Source: Seohaeicola saemankumensis
GTDB taxonomy: Bacteria; Pseudomonadota; Alphaproteobacteria; Rhodobacterales; Rhodobacteraceae
Length of the DNA: 64,000 nt
Reading direction: 5' to 3'
NCBI RefSeq assembly: GCF_020171285.1
Contig: NZ_JAIUZI010000010.1
Location: 124,001-188,000, forward strand
In this document: in pieces, positions 1 through 9,378 of the stretch
Position numbering within the stretch: position 1 is the stretch's first letter
Layout: each line of letters begins with the position of its first letter
The notes under the pieces: model-generated
What the model saw: only the letters and a program-made list of their open reading frames with translations
Databases searched by the model: none
What the model was told of the DNA's origin: nothing
Made by a program: the position numbers and the translations under genes

Positions 1-1323
1 GGGCACACCAACATCGGCGCGGGGCGCGTGGTGGCGATGGACCTGGGCCAGATCGACCTGTCGATCGAAGACGGAAGTTTCTTTGAAAACAGCGCCTTGA
101 GGGATTTCATCGCGCGGCTGAAGGAAACCGGCGGCACCGCGCATCTGATGGGGCTGGTCTCCGATGGCGGCGTCCACGGGCACCTCACCCATATCCTCGC
201 GGCGGCCAGGGCCGTCACCGATGCCGGGGTACCGGTGGTCCTGCACGCCGTCACCGACGGCCGCGATGTCGCCCCCAAATCGGCCTACGGTTACCTCGGC
301 GAGCTGCAGGAAAACCTGCCGGCGGGCGCAAGGATCGGCACCGTCTGCGGGCGCTATTTCGCCATGGACCGCGACAACCGCTGGGCCCGCGTGTCCGAGG
401 CCTACGCCGCCATGATCAAGGGCGAGGGCCGCAAGACCGCCTCCGCCCACGACGCCGTGACCCATGCCTACAACCAAAGCGAAACCGATGAATTCATTGG
501 ATCTTCTGTCGTCGGCGACTATGCCGGTGCCCGCGATGGCGACGGGTTTTTCTGCCTGAATTTCCGCGCCGACCGGGCCCGCGAAATCCTGCGCGCGATT
601 GGCGAACCGGGCTTTGCCGAGTTCGAGACCGGCCGCCGCCCGGAGTGGGCCGCGCTGCTGGGCATGGTGGAATATTCCGAAGGCCACAACGCCTATATGG
701 ACACGGTCTTTCCGCCCCGCGACATCGTCAACACGCTGGGCGCTTGGGTGGCGAAGCAGGGCAAGCGCCAGTTCCGCCTGGCCGAGACCGAGAAATATCC
801 GCACGTCACCTTCTTCCTGAACGGCGGCAAGGAGGACCCCGAACAGGGCGAGGACCGCTATATGCCCAAGTCGCCCAACGTGGCGACCTATGACCTGCAG
901 CCCGAGATGTCCTCGGTCGAGGTGACCGACAAATTCGTCGAGGCGATCGAGGCGGGCTATGACCTGATCGTGACCAATTTCGCCAACCCCGACATGGTGG
1001 GCCACACCGGAGATTTGCAAGCCGCTATAAAGGCTTGCGAGGCAGTGGACCGGGGCCTGGCCCGCGTCGTGGCAGCCCTGGAACAGGCCGGCGGCGCGAT
1101 GATCGTGACCGCCGATCACGGCAATTGCGAATGCATGGTCGATCCGGAAACCGGCGGCCCGCATACCGCGCACACGCTGAACCCGGTGCCGGTGGCGCTG
1201 GTCGGCGGCCCGGCGGGCGCGACCCTGCGCGAGGGCCGGCTGAGCGATCTGGCACCGACGATTCTCGACCTGATGGGCCTGCCGAAACCGCCCGAAATGA
1301 CCGGGGAAAGCCTGATCGCATGA
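1..1323 (+). CDS. gpmI: 2,3-bisphosphoglycerate-independent phosphoglycerate mutase, 5' truncated by window edge
   Basis: Interconverts 3- and 2-phosphoglycerate in glycolysis and gluconeogenesis; a cytosolic Mn-dependent enzyme of the alkaline phosphatase superfamily. The reading frame is open from base 1 (GHTNIGAGRVV), so the true start and the N-terminal phosphatase-domain metal site lie upstream. About 440 residues are visible. The mutase-domain motif DGRDVAPKSA and the C-terminal metal-binding ADHGNCE and HTAHT motifs are present and look intact. The stop overlaps the start of the next gene (ATGA), so it is probably co-transcribed with the envC- and ctpA-like genes, a common alphaproteobacterial order. 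Confidence 0.96.
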   Translation, partial: GHTNIGAGRVVAMDLGQIDLSIEDGSFFENSALRDFIARLKETGGTAHLMGLVSDGGVHGHLTHILAAARAVTDAGVPVVLHAVTDGRDVAPKSAYGYLGELQENLPAGARIGTVCGRYFAMDRDNRWARVSEAYAAMIKGEGRKTASAHDAVTHAYNQSETDEFIGSSVVGDYAGARDGDGFFCLNFRADRAREILRAIGEPGFAEFETGRRPEWAALLGMVEYSEGHNAYMDTVFPPRDIVNTLGAWVAKQGKRQFRLAETEKYPHVTFFLNGGKEDPEQGEDRYMPKSPNVATYDLQPEMSSVEVTDKFVEAIEAGYDLIVTNFANPDMVGHTGDLQAAIKACEAVDRGLARVVAALEQAGGAMIVTADHGNCECMVDPETGGPHTAHTLNPVPVALVGGPAGATLREGRLSDLAPTILDLMGLPKPPEMTGESLIA

Positions 1324-2453
1324 GCCTGCGCGCCGCCCTGTTCTGCCTGCTGCTCGGCGCCGGACAGGCGGCGGCACAGGACGACCCGGCGGCCGCCGCG
1401 CGGGCCGCAGCGGCACAGCTGGAAGAGGCGACGCTGACCCTGCAGGGCGCCACCAGCGCCCGCAACCGGGTCAAGGCGCTGACCGAAACCGTTCGCGCCT
1501 ACGAGGCCGGGCTGGCCGCCATGCGCGAGGGCCTGCGCCGTGCCGCCACCCGCGAGGCGCAGCTGACCCGCCAGCTGCAGGCGCGCGAGAACGAAATCGC
1601 CGACCTGCTGGGGGTGTTGCAGACCATCGAAACCGCGCCGCCGCCGGTGCTTTTGCTGCATCCTGCCGGGCCATTGGGCAGCGCCCGATCGGGCATGATG
1701 CTGGCCGAGGTCACCCCGGCGCTGACCGCCCGCGCGGCGCGGTTGCGGGCCGATCTGGAAGAGGTGCAGACCCTGCGCCTGCTGCAGACGAACGCGGCGG
1801 AAACGCTGGAAAGCGGGCTGGCCGGCATCCAGCAGGCCCGCGCCGACCTCAGCAAGGCCATCGCGGACCGCACCGATCTGCCGCGCCGGTTCACCGAGGA
1901 TCCGGTGCGCACCGCGATCCTGATCTCCTCCACCGAAACGCTGGATGGTTTTGCCAGCGGCCTGTCGGAAATCAGCGACGGCGAGATCCCCGATCTGCCC
2001 GCCGATGTCAGCGCGCAAAAGGGTGCGATCCCGCTGCCGGTTCAGGGCATCCTCCTGCACCGCGCCGGAGAGGCCGATGCGGCGGGTATCCGGCGCGAGG
2101 GCATTCTGGTGGCAACCCGCCCGCGGGCGCTGGTCACCTCGCCCACGGCGGCGACGATCCGCTATCTCGGCCCGCTTCTGGACCTGGGCAACGTGGTGAT
2201 TCTCGAGCCGCAGCCGGATGCGCTGTTCGTGCTGTCGGGTCTGCGCGAGGTCTTTGGCGAGGTCGGACAGGTGGTTCCCGCCGGATCGCCGGTGGGTCTG
2301 ATGGGCGGCAGCGTGCCGGAAATTGGCGCGATTCTGTCACTAAGCGGTGATGGCACTGGAAACGACCGGTCAGAAACGCTCTATATGGAGGTCAGAGAGG
2401 GCGGTCGCCCGGTTGACCCCGAAACATGGTTCCGCACCGACAAGGATGGATAG
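1320..2453 (+). CDS. envC: EnvC-like murein hydrolase activator with degenerate LytM domain
   Basis: A 377-residue exported protein: signal peptide (ALFCLLLGAGQAAAQ), an Ala/Arg/Glu-rich coiled coil at about residues 22-180, then a C-terminal peptidase M23-like domain. Family knowledge: EnvC proteins do not cut peptidoglycan but activate septal amidases in the periplasm. The zinc-binding histidines of active LytM enzymes are not visible (the region around LLDLGNVVILEP to LFVLSGLREVF lacks the HxG and HxH signatures), which fits an activator. The ATG at 1320 overlaps the gpmI stop and gives a proper signal peptide; the open frame upstream of it is a gpmI shadow. Confidence 0.85.
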   Translation: MSLRAALFCLLLGAGQAAAQDDPAAAARAAAAQLEEATLTLQGATSARNRVKALTETVRAYEAGLAAMREGLRRAATREAQLTRQLQARENEIADLLGVLQTIETAPPPVLLLHPAGPLGSARSGMMLAEVTPALTARAARLRADLEEVQTLRLLQTNAAETLESGLAGIQQARADLSKAIADRTDLPRRFTEDPVRTAILISSTETLDGFASGLSEISDGEIPDLPADVSAQKGAIPLPVQGILLHRAGEADAAGIRREGILVATRPRALVTSPTAATIRYLGPLLDLGNVVILEPQPDALFVLSGLREVFGEVGQVVPAGSPVGLMGGSVPEIGAILSLSGDGTGNDRSETLYMEVREGGRPVDPETWFRTDKDG

Positions 2454-2460
2454 AAACAAT

Positions 2461-3804
2461 ATGAAAAAATTCGCGATGGCCGCGCTGGGCGGCACCTTGG
2501 CGGGTATTATCGCCACCACGCAGGTGGCCGGTCCGCTGGTGGCCCAGGAAACCGCCCGCACATCCAACGTGTACGAGCAACTGGACCTGTTTGGCGACAT
2601 TTTCGAACGCATCCGCGTGCAATACGTCGAAGAGGTCGATGAATCCGACCTGATCGAGGCGGCGATCAACGGCATGCTCACCTCGCTGGATCCGCATTCC
2701 AGCTACCTGTCGCCCGATGACGCCGCACAGATGCGGGTGCAGACCCGTGGCGAGTTCGGCGGTCTCGGCATCGAGGTCACGCAGGAAGAGGGGTTTGTCA
2801 AAGTCGTGTCACCCATCGACGGCACCCCTGCCGACGAGGCCGGGATCGAGGCCGGCGATTTCATCACCCATGTGGATGGCGAAAGCGTTCTGGGTCTGAC
2901 GCTGGATGCGGCGGTCGATCTGATGCGCGGGCCGGTCGGCTCCGAGATCATCATCACGGTGGTGCGCGAGGGCGAGGACGAACCCTTTGACGTGTCGATC
3001 ATTCGCGACACCATCAAGCTGACCGCCGTGCGCGCCCGCACCGAGGGCAGCACCGTGGTGCTGCGGGTCACCACCTTTAACGACCAGACCACGCCGAACC
3101 TGGAATCCGGTTTCAAGGAACAGGTCGAGGCCGCCGGTGGCATGGAAAACGTCAACGGCATCGTTCTGGACCTGCGCAACAACCCCGGCGGGCTGCTGAC
3201 CCAGGCGATCAAGGTGTCGGACGCCTTTCTCGAGAAAGGCGAGATCGTGTCGACCCGCGGCCGCAACCCCGAGGACGGCGAACGGTTCAACGCCACCCCC
3301 GGCGACCTTGCCGAGGGCAAGCCGATCGTGGTGCTGATCAACGGCGGCTCCGCCTCCGCGTCCGAGATCGTCGCGGGTGCGCTCAAGGATCATCGCCGCG
3401 CCATCGTGGTTGGCACCAAGAGCTTTGGCAAAGGTTCCGTGCAGACCGTGATGCCGTTGCGGGGCGACGGCGCGATGCGTCTGACCACGGCGCGCTATTA
3501 CACGCCTTCGGGGCGCTCGATCCAGGCGCTGGGCGTCAGCCCGGACATCGTGGTGGAACAGCCGCGCCGCCGGCCGGACACCGAAGAGGACGAAGCGGCA
3601 GAAGCCGCCCGCAAGACCCGGTCCGAGGCCGACCTGCGCGGCCGCCTGAGCAACGACAGCCTGTCCGAGGACGAAGTTCGCCAGATCGAGGAAGACCGCG
3701 CCAAGGCCGAGGCATCGGCGGAACTGCGTGAGCAGGATTATCAGCTGGCCTATGCCATCGACATCCTCAAGGGGCTGTCGGCGTTGGGGCCGGCGGCCGA
3801 GTAA
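2461..3804 (+). CDS. ctpA: S41 family carboxy-terminal processing protease (CtpA/Prc type)
   Basis: A 447-residue periplasmic serine protease that trims C-termini of envelope proteins. The ATG at 2461 (MKKFAMAALGG) begins a clear signal sequence; the longer open frame upstream runs through envC. A PDZ domain spans about residues 90-170, with the substrate-binding carboxylate loop near GEFGGLGIEV. The catalytic serine is in NGGSASASEI and the lysine in VGTKSFGKG, so the Ser-Lys dyad is intact. The C-terminal tail is charged and low in complexity (EEDEAAEAARKTR). It is separated from envC by 7 bases and ends just before an intrinsic terminator, so it closes the operon. Confidence 0.95.
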   Translation: MKKFAMAALGGTLAGIIATTQVAGPLVAQETARTSNVYEQLDLFGDIFERIRVQYVEEVDESDLIEAAINGMLTSLDPHSSYLSPDDAAQMRVQTRGEFGGLGIEVTQEEGFVKVVSPIDGTPADEAGIEAGDFITHVDGESVLGLTLDAAVDLMRGPVGSEIIITVVREGEDEPFDVSIIRDTIKLTAVRARTEGSTVVLRVTTFNDQTTPNLESGFKEQVEAAGGMENVNGIVLDLRNNPGGLLTQAIKVSDAFLEKGEIVSTRGRNPEDGERFNATPGDLAEGKPIVVLINGGSASASEIVAGALKDHRRAIVVGTKSFGKGSVQTVMPLRGDGAMRLTTARYYTPSGRSIQALGVSPDIVVEQPRRRPDTEEDEAAEAARKTRSEADLRGRLSNDSLSEDEVRQIEEDRAKAEASAELREQDYQLAYAIDILKGLSALGPAAE

Positions 3805-3830
3805 CCGGGCCCGAACCGAGGAGACCCACG

Positions 3831-3866
3831 AAGGCCGCGCAGCCCCCTGCGCGGCCTTTCTTGTTG
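3831..3866 (+). terminator. Intrinsic terminator after ctpA
   Basis: A perfect 12-bp stem, AAGGCCGCGCAG (3831-3842) with CTGCGCGGCCTT (3847-3858), loop CCCC, followed by the T-rich run TTTCTTGTT. It lies 26 bases after the ctpA stop. Confidence 0.85.
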
Positions 3867-3998
3867 CGTCGTCCGTAGGGGGGATTCAATATCGCGGGTG
3901 CACGGGCGGCAGGTCGGGACTATGCCCCTGCCAGTCAGCCCGGAAAACGGGCAAGCAGAACAGATTCGGAGGCCTCGGTGACAGGCAGGACAGGCAGG

Positions 3999-5546
3999 AT
4001 GACCCAAGCCCCGCTTTGCGCGCTGTATCGCCTGCTGTGCCTCGCGGTGCTCGCCGGTTTCAGTGTCCTTTCCGCCTGTGCGCCGGTCCCTCTGGATGCG
4101 GCAAAGCCGGTGACGCGGGCGCAGACATCGCCCGGACCCGGTGAGCTGTCCCTGGCGGCCCGCCGGGCCGGCGATCCGGGCCAGTCGTCCTTTGTCGTGC
4201 TGGCCACGGGAAACGAGGCGCTGGGCGCGCGCCTGCGCCTGATCGAAGCGGCGCAGCATACGCTGGACCTGCAGTATTTCCTGATGAAACCGGACCTGGG
4301 CGGCGCCCTGATTTCCCAGGCGTTGCTGGCGGCGGCGGATCGCGGGGTCCGGGTGCGGTTGCTCCTGGACGACGTCTTTACCACCGTTGATGACCAGGCT
4401 CTTGGCCTGCTGGCCGCCCACCCGGCAATCGAACTGCGCATTTTCAACCCGGCGATGCGGCCAGGGCCGAAATCGCTGGGGTTCGTTACCGAGTTCAGCC
4501 GGATCAACCGGCGGATGCATAACAAGACCTTCACCGCCGACGGGGCCTTTGCGATCATCGGCGGGCGCAACATCGCCGACGAGTACTTTCAGATCGATAC
4601 CTCCTCTGAGTTTGCCGATTTCGACATGCTGGTGACCGGGCGGGCGGTGGCAGAGATCTCGGGTGCATTCGATCTGTTCTGGAACGACGGCTGGTCCATT
4701 CCGGTGGAACGGTTGCGCGATCCGCCTTCGGCCGCAGAGTTGGAAACCGCGCGCCGGGACCTGACGATGCGCCTGCAACCCGCGCGCAGAACCTATGTGG
4801 ACGCGATCAACGATCCCTTCTTTGACCGGCTCCGCGCCGGTCTGGTCCCGGTATACAGCGGACCGGCTCATGTCGCCACGGACAGGCCGGACAAGCTGAA
4901 GGTGCCGGTGCCCGAAGGCGAGCGGGTGCTGGGCGAAACCCTGCTGCGCCGGATGAAAAACGCTCGGTCAGAGGTGATCCTGCTGACACCCTATTTCGTA
5001 CCCGAGGACTATGGCGCGCGGCTGTTCGCGGACCTCGCCGCGCGGGGCGTTCGGGTGCGGATCGTCACCAATTCGCTGGGATCGACGAACCACGCCTATG
5101 TTCACGCAGGCTACAGGCGTCATCGGGTCCCGCTGTTGGAGGCCGGGGTGGAACTGTACGAGATCCGCCCGGATGCGCTGCGGGTACTGGGACTGGTTCC
5201 CGAAGGGGATGAGACCGGGCTGGTGATGCATACCAAGCTGGCGGTGATCGACGGGCGGCAGGTCTTTGTCGGGTCGCTGAACCTCGACCCCCGGTCGCTA
5301 AAGCAGAATACCGAGTTCGGCCTGTTCATCGACAGCCCGCCGCTGGCGCGGGCCCTGGTCGATGCCTTGCAGGATGATTTCCCCCTATACACCTACCGGG
5401 TCGCGACGCGGCCGGGGGGCGGTCTGGAATGGCATTACGACAACCCGGCGGCACCATCGGTGACGACGCGGGAACCGGGCGCGACGGTCTGGAAGAACAT
5501 CGTGGTCGGGATCACCGAACTGATCGGGGCCGAGCTGCAGCTGTGA
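3999..5546 (+). CDS. Phospholipase D family lipoprotein (cardiolipin synthase-like)
   Basis: About 515 residues with two HKD motifs (HNKTFTAD near residue 175 and HTKLAVID near residue 410), each followed by a GGRN or GSLN loop, as in ClsC/YmdC-type phospholipase D enzymes that transfer phosphatidyl groups. The N-terminus has a hydrophobic segment ending in LSAC, a lipobox, so the protein is probably lipid-anchored. A GTG at 3978 would add seven residues; the ATG at 3999 is preferred because it gives a compact lipoprotein signal. It stands alone between the ctpA terminator and a convergent gene. Substrate is inferred only; cardiolipin synthesis is the leading guess. Confidence 0.85.
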   Translation: MTQAPLCALYRLLCLAVLAGFSVLSACAPVPLDAAKPVTRAQTSPGPGELSLAARRAGDPGQSSFVVLATGNEALGARLRLIEAAQHTLDLQYFLMKPDLGGALISQALLAAADRGVRVRLLLDDVFTTVDDQALGLLAAHPAIELRIFNPAMRPGPKSLGFVTEFSRINRRMHNKTFTADGAFAIIGGRNIADEYFQIDTSSEFADFDMLVTGRAVAEISGAFDLFWNDGWSIPVERLRDPPSAAELETARRDLTMRLQPARRTYVDAINDPFFDRLRAGLVPVYSGPAHVATDRPDKLKVPVPEGERVLGETLLRRMKNARSEVILLTPYFVPEDYGARLFADLAARGVRVRIVTNSLGSTNHAYVHAGYRRHRVPLLEAGVELYEIRPDALRVLGLVPEGDETGLVMHTKLAVIDGRQVFVGSLNLDPRSLKQNTEFGLFIDSPPLARALVDALQDDFPLYTYRVATRPGGGLEWHYDNPAAPSVTTREPGATVWKNIVVGITELIGAELQL

Positions 5547-5558
5547 GCGATCAGATGC

Positions 5559-5936
5559 TCACATCGTTTCCAGGCAATGGCGCCGAAAGGCACGCTTCAG
5601 CATGTCCAGTTCAGCGCGCAACAGCTCGACCTCGGCGCGCAGATCGTCGGCCAGGGCTTCGCCCGCGATCAGGGTGAAATCGCCCAGCTTGATGTCGTTG
5701 GCAGCGTCGAAGATCAAAAAGGTCTGTACCCCGTCCGCAATCGCGTGGGATGGCACCTCGATCGCCAGGTCCCAGATGCCGGCCTCGCTCGATTCCTCCA
5801 GCGTAACGCCCTCGACCGGTTGGTCCATGAGCGTGACCTTGACGTCCGGACGTACCCCGGTGGTGCCCGCACCGGTTATGCGCCCTTCCCACACGCCGTT
5901 GCGCATGCGGATCTTGGTCAGGATCAGGTCGCTCAT
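5559..5936 (-). CDS. Uncharacterised 125-residue protein with C-terminal helical tail
   Basis: I do not recognise the family. The first 90 residues look like a beta-rich domain (alternating segments such as MRNGVWEGRITGAG and VTLMDQPVEGVTLEES). The tail (DDLRAEVELLRAELDMLKR) has leucine spacing typical of a coiled coil and could mediate dimerisation. There is no signal peptide or membrane segment. It starts 11 bases after the stop of the 253-residue gene upstream on the same strand, so the two are almost certainly co-transcribed and may work together. Confidence 0.75.
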   Translation of the reverse strand: MSDLILTKIRMRNGVWEGRITGAGTTGVRPDVKVTLMDQPVEGVTLEESSEAGIWDLAIEVPSHAIADGVQTFLIFDAANDIKLGDFTLIAGEALADDLRAEVELLRAELDMLKRAFRRHCLETM

Positions 5937-5947
5937 CTTCGGCACTC

Positions 5948-6709
5948 CTAAATCGCGGCGCGGCGGTAGCGGGAAAAGGTCAGGTCGCGGATGGTCACCT
6001 GGTTCATCTCGGGTGCTTCGAAAATCAGGTCCAGCCAGATCTTCTCGATCCGTTTCTCGTTCAGCCGTGAATAGGCCAGATCGAATTCCACCATCACATC
6101 CTGTTCGTTCAACGGCAGTTCGCGGACGATCTGTTCGGTGTTCGGCCCGTGCTTGATGTTCAGCCGGGCAAAGATCTCCAGCGGCTTTTCGGTCTCGATG
6201 ATCGTCGCGATCCGCAGCAGGTGCACGCGGGTCAGCCCCTGGCAGGCTTCGTTCGGCAGGTCGATCACCAGCGACAGGAACGAGCCGTCGAATTTGAACA
6301 CGTCCATGCGCAGTCCAAAGGGCGCCAGGTCCTCTTCTCGGGTGTTGCGCAGCTGGCGCAGGGTCAATTCCGAAAAATCGCAGTCGTGAAACAGCGTGAC
6401 CTCGCCGCCCAGCATGGATTTGGTCGGAACCGAGGACAGTCCGGGCGTCGGCAGCGGGCCGCGCCACAGCTCCGGCCGCCATGACCAATCGGTGCCATGC
6501 GGGCGCGGAAAGAACGACGATCCGACCATCGGCAGCGCCAGACGCCCATCGGCGACATGGATCAGCCGGTCCAGATAGGTACGCAGCTGCCGGGCATGGC
6601 TGCGCTGAATTCGCAGGTCGGGCAGGGCGGTGGTATCCGCCGTCCGGGCCGCACGGCGCCATTTGCGCAGGGCGCGCATCTGAAACAGCCGGTCGATTGT
6701 CCTGCCCAT
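5948..6709 (-). CDS. Conserved protein of unknown function (resembles DUF6478)
   Basis: A 253-residue soluble protein with a basic N-terminus (FQMRALRKWRRAAR), then a mixed alpha/beta body containing LFHDCDFSELTLRQLR and FKFDGSFLSLVIDLP. It has no signal peptide, membrane helix or recognisable catalytic motif. From memory it resembles proteins annotated DUF6478 in Rhodobacteraceae; this is not checked. It is followed at 11 bases by the 125-residue gene. A candidate promoter sits within the 65-base gap after the upstream lipoprotein gene, so it can be expressed apart from ilvD. Confidence 0.75.
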   Translation of the reverse strand: MGRTIDRLFQMRALRKWRRAARTADTTALPDLRIQRSHARQLRTYLDRLIHVADGRLALPMVGSSFFPRPHGTDWSWRPELWRGPLPTPGLSSVPTKSMLGGEVTLFHDCDFSELTLRQLRNTREEDLAPFGLRMDVFKFDGSFLSLVIDLPNEACQGLTRVHLLRIATIIETEKPLEIFARLNIKHGPNTEQIVRELPLNEQDVMVEFDLAYSRLNEKRIEKIWLDLIFEAPEMNQVTIRDLTFSRYRRAAI

Positions 6710-6753
6710 TGTTCTTCCCGTCGAAACGTTTGCCGATTGGCCTGTTTGATTGT

Positions 6754-6782
6754 TTCTTATCTAACGAAAGGCTTTCATTCAA
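6754..6782 (-). promoter_or_regulatory. Candidate sigma-70 promoter for the 253-/125-residue gene pair
   Basis: Read on the minus strand: TTGAAT (6782-6777), a 17-base spacer, then TAAGAA (6759-6754), in a locally AT-rich stretch 45 bases upstream of the start at 6709. It overlaps the 3' end of the preceding lipoprotein gene. Confidence 0.5.
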
Positions 6783-7446
6783 ATAAACCGGCAATCGCAT
6801 CCAGCGGCGATTTATTTTCCGGTTTGGTCGGCGATGGGGTTTCCGGCGTGGCAAGCACCGTCGGTCGCGCGCTGGCCCGGCGGGTGCGATAGACCATGTC
6901 GCTCAGCACGGCCGGGCCTTCGGTGTTCATCGCACCGCTGGTCTCGGGGGCATAGAGCGCCAGACCCAGCATCTGGCCGTTCAGCGCAAAGGCGGTGCGC
7001 CAGTGCTGGGGGCTGACATCGCCTACCGATCCGTTATCGGTTTCCAGCCGCACCATCGGCAGGCCGTTGCGCGTGGTGCGTTCCAGAATCTTGGCCGGTG
7101 CCACCGCGCGCGTCAGATCTTCCATCGACGGGGACCGGGCTCCGGCGGCCAGCGGGCCGGTGGTGACCGTGATCAGCGCCAGTTCCCGCGCGGCGGAAAA
7201 GCCGCGCGCATCCAGCGTGTCGCAGCGCGCGACCAGCGCAAAGCCGGCCTTGGGCGATTTGCGGACCGATCTGGGGTCGATGCAATAACCTGTCGGCGTC
7301 GCCAGTGTGACCTGCCCGCCAGCCATGTCGACTTCGGTCATCTGTTTGGACGCGGCGGACGGTGCCAGACCAGTCGCCCCGTCACAACCGGCAAGGGCCA
7401 CGGCAATCGCCGTGGCCAGTGCGGGCTTACAGATCCATGTACTCAT
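6775..7446 (-). CDS. Uncharacterised lipoprotein
   Basis: A 223-residue protein with an N-terminal signal ending in the lipobox VALAGC, so it is exported and lipid-anchored, probably in the outer membrane or periplasm-facing inner membrane. The mature part ([19 protein letters not shown] onward) contains no catalytic motif I know; its C-terminal tail is Pro/Thr-rich. The start is taken at MSTWICKP because it gives a normal lipoprotein signal; the frame is open seven residues further. It overlaps the last 20 bases of ilvD, so translation is probably coupled to it. Confidence 0.75.
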   Translation of the reverse strand: MSTWICKPALATAIAVALAGCDGATGLAPSAASKQMTEVDMAGGQVTLATPTGYCIDPRSVRKSPKAGFALVARCDTLDARGFSAARELALITVTTGPLAAGARSPSMEDLTRAVAPAKILERTTRNGLPMVRLETDNGSVGDVSPQHWRTAFALNGQMLGLALYAPETSGAMNTEGPAVLSDMVYRTRRASARPTVLATPETPSPTKPENKSPLDAIAGLFE

Positions 7447-9190
7447 GCTTTTCAGCCTGGCCACCCGGATGGGTCACGGCGCCCTTGTACGTCGCACCGA
7501 CCAGTTGGGCATATTTCCAGAGTGCGCCCGAGGCATAGATCGTTTCGCGCGGACCCGACCATGCGGCCTTGCGCGCGGCCAGGTCTTCGTCGCTCAGATC
7601 AACGCTGATTTCGCCCGAGACCGCGTTGATGGTGATCATGTCGCCATCTTTCAGCAGCGCGATGGGGCCGCCCTGCGCGGCTTCGGGGCCGACATGGCCG
7701 ACGCAGAACCCGCGGGTTGCGCCCGAGAACCGGCCATCGGTGATCAGCGCCACTTTCTTGCCCATGCCCTGACCGGACAGAGCCGCCGTGGTGGCCAGCA
7801 TCTCGCGCATGCCGGGGCCGCCGGCGGGGCCTTCGTTGCGGATCACGATGACCTCGCCTTCCTTGTAGGTGCGCGCCTTGACGGCGGCAAAGGCGTCTTC
7901 CTCGCATTCGAACACGCGGGCCGGGCCGGTGAACGCCTGTTCGGCCTCGGTCATGCCCGCGACCTTCACGATGGCGCCTTCGGGGGCCAGGTTGCCTTTC
8001 AGGCCGACAACGCCGCCGGTCTTGGTGATCGGCGCCGAGATCGGGTAGATCACCTTGCCGTCAGCCTCGCGGTCGATCATGTCCAGTTCCTCACCGATGC
8101 TGCGGCCGGTGGCGGTCATGCAGTCCTCGTGGATCAGACCGGCCTTGCGCAGCTCCTTCATCACCACCGGGATACCGCCGGCGTCATAGAGGTCCTTGGC
8201 CACGTGGCTGCCGCCCGGCTTCAGGTCGACGAAATAGGGGGTGTCGCGGAAGATGTCACAGACGTCTTCGAGAAAGAACTCGATCCCGGCCTCGTGCGCG
8301 ATGGCCGGCAGGTGCAGGCCGGCATTTGTCGAACCGCCGGTGCAGGCCACCACGCGGGCAGCGTTTTCCAGGCTTTGCCGGGTCACCACATCACGGGCGC
8401 GGATGTTCTTTTCGATCAGGCTCATCACCGCCTGGCCCGAGGCCTCGGCATATTGATCGCGGGATTCATAGGGCGCCGGCATGCCCGAGCTGTTCATCAG
8501 AGCCAGCCCGATCGCCTCGGACACGCAGGCCATGGTGTTGGCGGTGAACTGGCCACCGCAGGCACCCGCCGACGGGCAGGCCACGCGTTCCAGCATTTCC
8601 AGCGCCGCATCGGACATGGTGCCGTTCTGATGGCGCCCAACGGCCTCGAACATGTCCTGAACGGTCAGATCGCGCGAGCGGAAGTCATCGGGGATCTCCT
8701 GAACCTGCGGGGCCTTGCCCGGCAGGATCGAGCCGCCGTAGATGAACACCGACGGCACGTTCAGGCGCACCATTGCCATCATCATGCCGGGCAGCGATTT
8801 GTCGCAGCCGGCCAGCCCGACGATCGCGTCATAGCAATGGCCGCGCATGGTCAGTTCCACGGTGTCGGCAATCGCCTCGCGCGAGGCGAGCGAGCTGCGC
8901 ATGCCCTCGTGGCCCATGGCGATACCGTCGGTCACGGTGATGGTGGTGAATTCGCGCGGGGTGCCATCGGCGGCTTTCACACCCAGTTTTACCGCCTGCG
9001 CCTGCCGGTTCAGCGAGATGTTGCAGGGCGCGGCTTCGTTCCAGCACGTGGCGACACCCACCAGCGGCTGGTGGATTTCGTCCTCGGTCATGCCCATGGC
9101 ATAGTAATACGACCGGTGCGGCGCCCGCTCGGGGCCTTCGGTCACGTGGCGGCTGGGCAGTTTGGATTTGTCGAACTGGCGCTTGAGCAT
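7427..9190 (-). CDS. ilvD: Dihydroxy-acid dehydratase
   Basis: Dehydrates 2,3-dihydroxy-isovalerate and its homologue to the 2-keto acids, the third common step of valine and isoleucine synthesis. At 587 residues it is family length. The iron-sulfur cluster cysteines are visible in [22 protein letters not shown] and [15 protein letters not shown]; the C-terminal [14 protein letters not shown] motif is also present. The start at 9190 ([15 protein letters not shown]) has a good GGAGG ribosome-binding site, whereas the longer open frame does not. A lipoprotein gene overlaps its 3' end. Confidence 0.97.
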   Translation of the reverse strand: MLKRQFDKSKLPSRHVTEGPERAPHRSYYYAMGMTEDEIHQPLVGVATCWNEAAPCNISLNRQAQAVKLGVKAADGTPREFTTITVTDGIAMGHEGMRSSLASREAIADTVELTMRGHCYDAIVGLAGCDKSLPGMMMAMVRLNVPSVFIYGGSILPGKAPQVQEIPDDFRSRDLTVQDMFEAVGRHQNGTMSDAALEMLERVACPSAGACGGQFTANTMACVSEAIGLALMNSSGMPAPYESRDQYAEASGQAVMSLIEKNIRARDVVTRQSLENAARVVACTGGSTNAGLHLPAIAHEAGIEFFLEDVCDIFRDTPYFVDLKPGGSHVAKDLYDAGGIPVVMKELRKAGLIHEDCMTATGRSIGEELDMIDREADGKVIYPISAPITKTGGVVGLKGNLAPEGAIVKVAGMTEAEQAFTGPARVFECEEDAFAAVKARTYKEGEVIVIRNEGPAGGPGMREMLATTAALSGQGMGKKVALITDGRFSGATRGFCVGHVGPEAAQGGPIALLKDGDMITINAVSGEISVDLSDEDLAARKAAWSGPRETIYASGALWKYAQLVGATYKGAVTHPGGQAEKHEYMDL

Positions 9191-9378
9191 GTCTGGCCTC
9201 CCGGAAAAAACGTTGCAATGGCAATAGCCCCGCGCCTGCCAAGGCACAAGACCCAAGGCAGGTCCGCCGCCGCCCCGTTCTTGTAATCGACGGTATCAGT
9301 GCTTACCGTCATCTTGTCCGCACGACAGTTGTTTCAAGCAATTACAGTCAGTCACAGCCGAAAGGACCAGGTCAGGGA

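Noticed and set aside
1320..2453. Loss of LytM zinc ligands in the EnvC-like protein as a novelty
   Set aside because: EnvC-type activators normally lack these residues, so it is expected.
7307..9286. 659-codon plus-strand open frame across ilvD
   Set aside because: It is antisense to a textbook ilvD with all cluster cysteines; the antisense protein is low in complexity.
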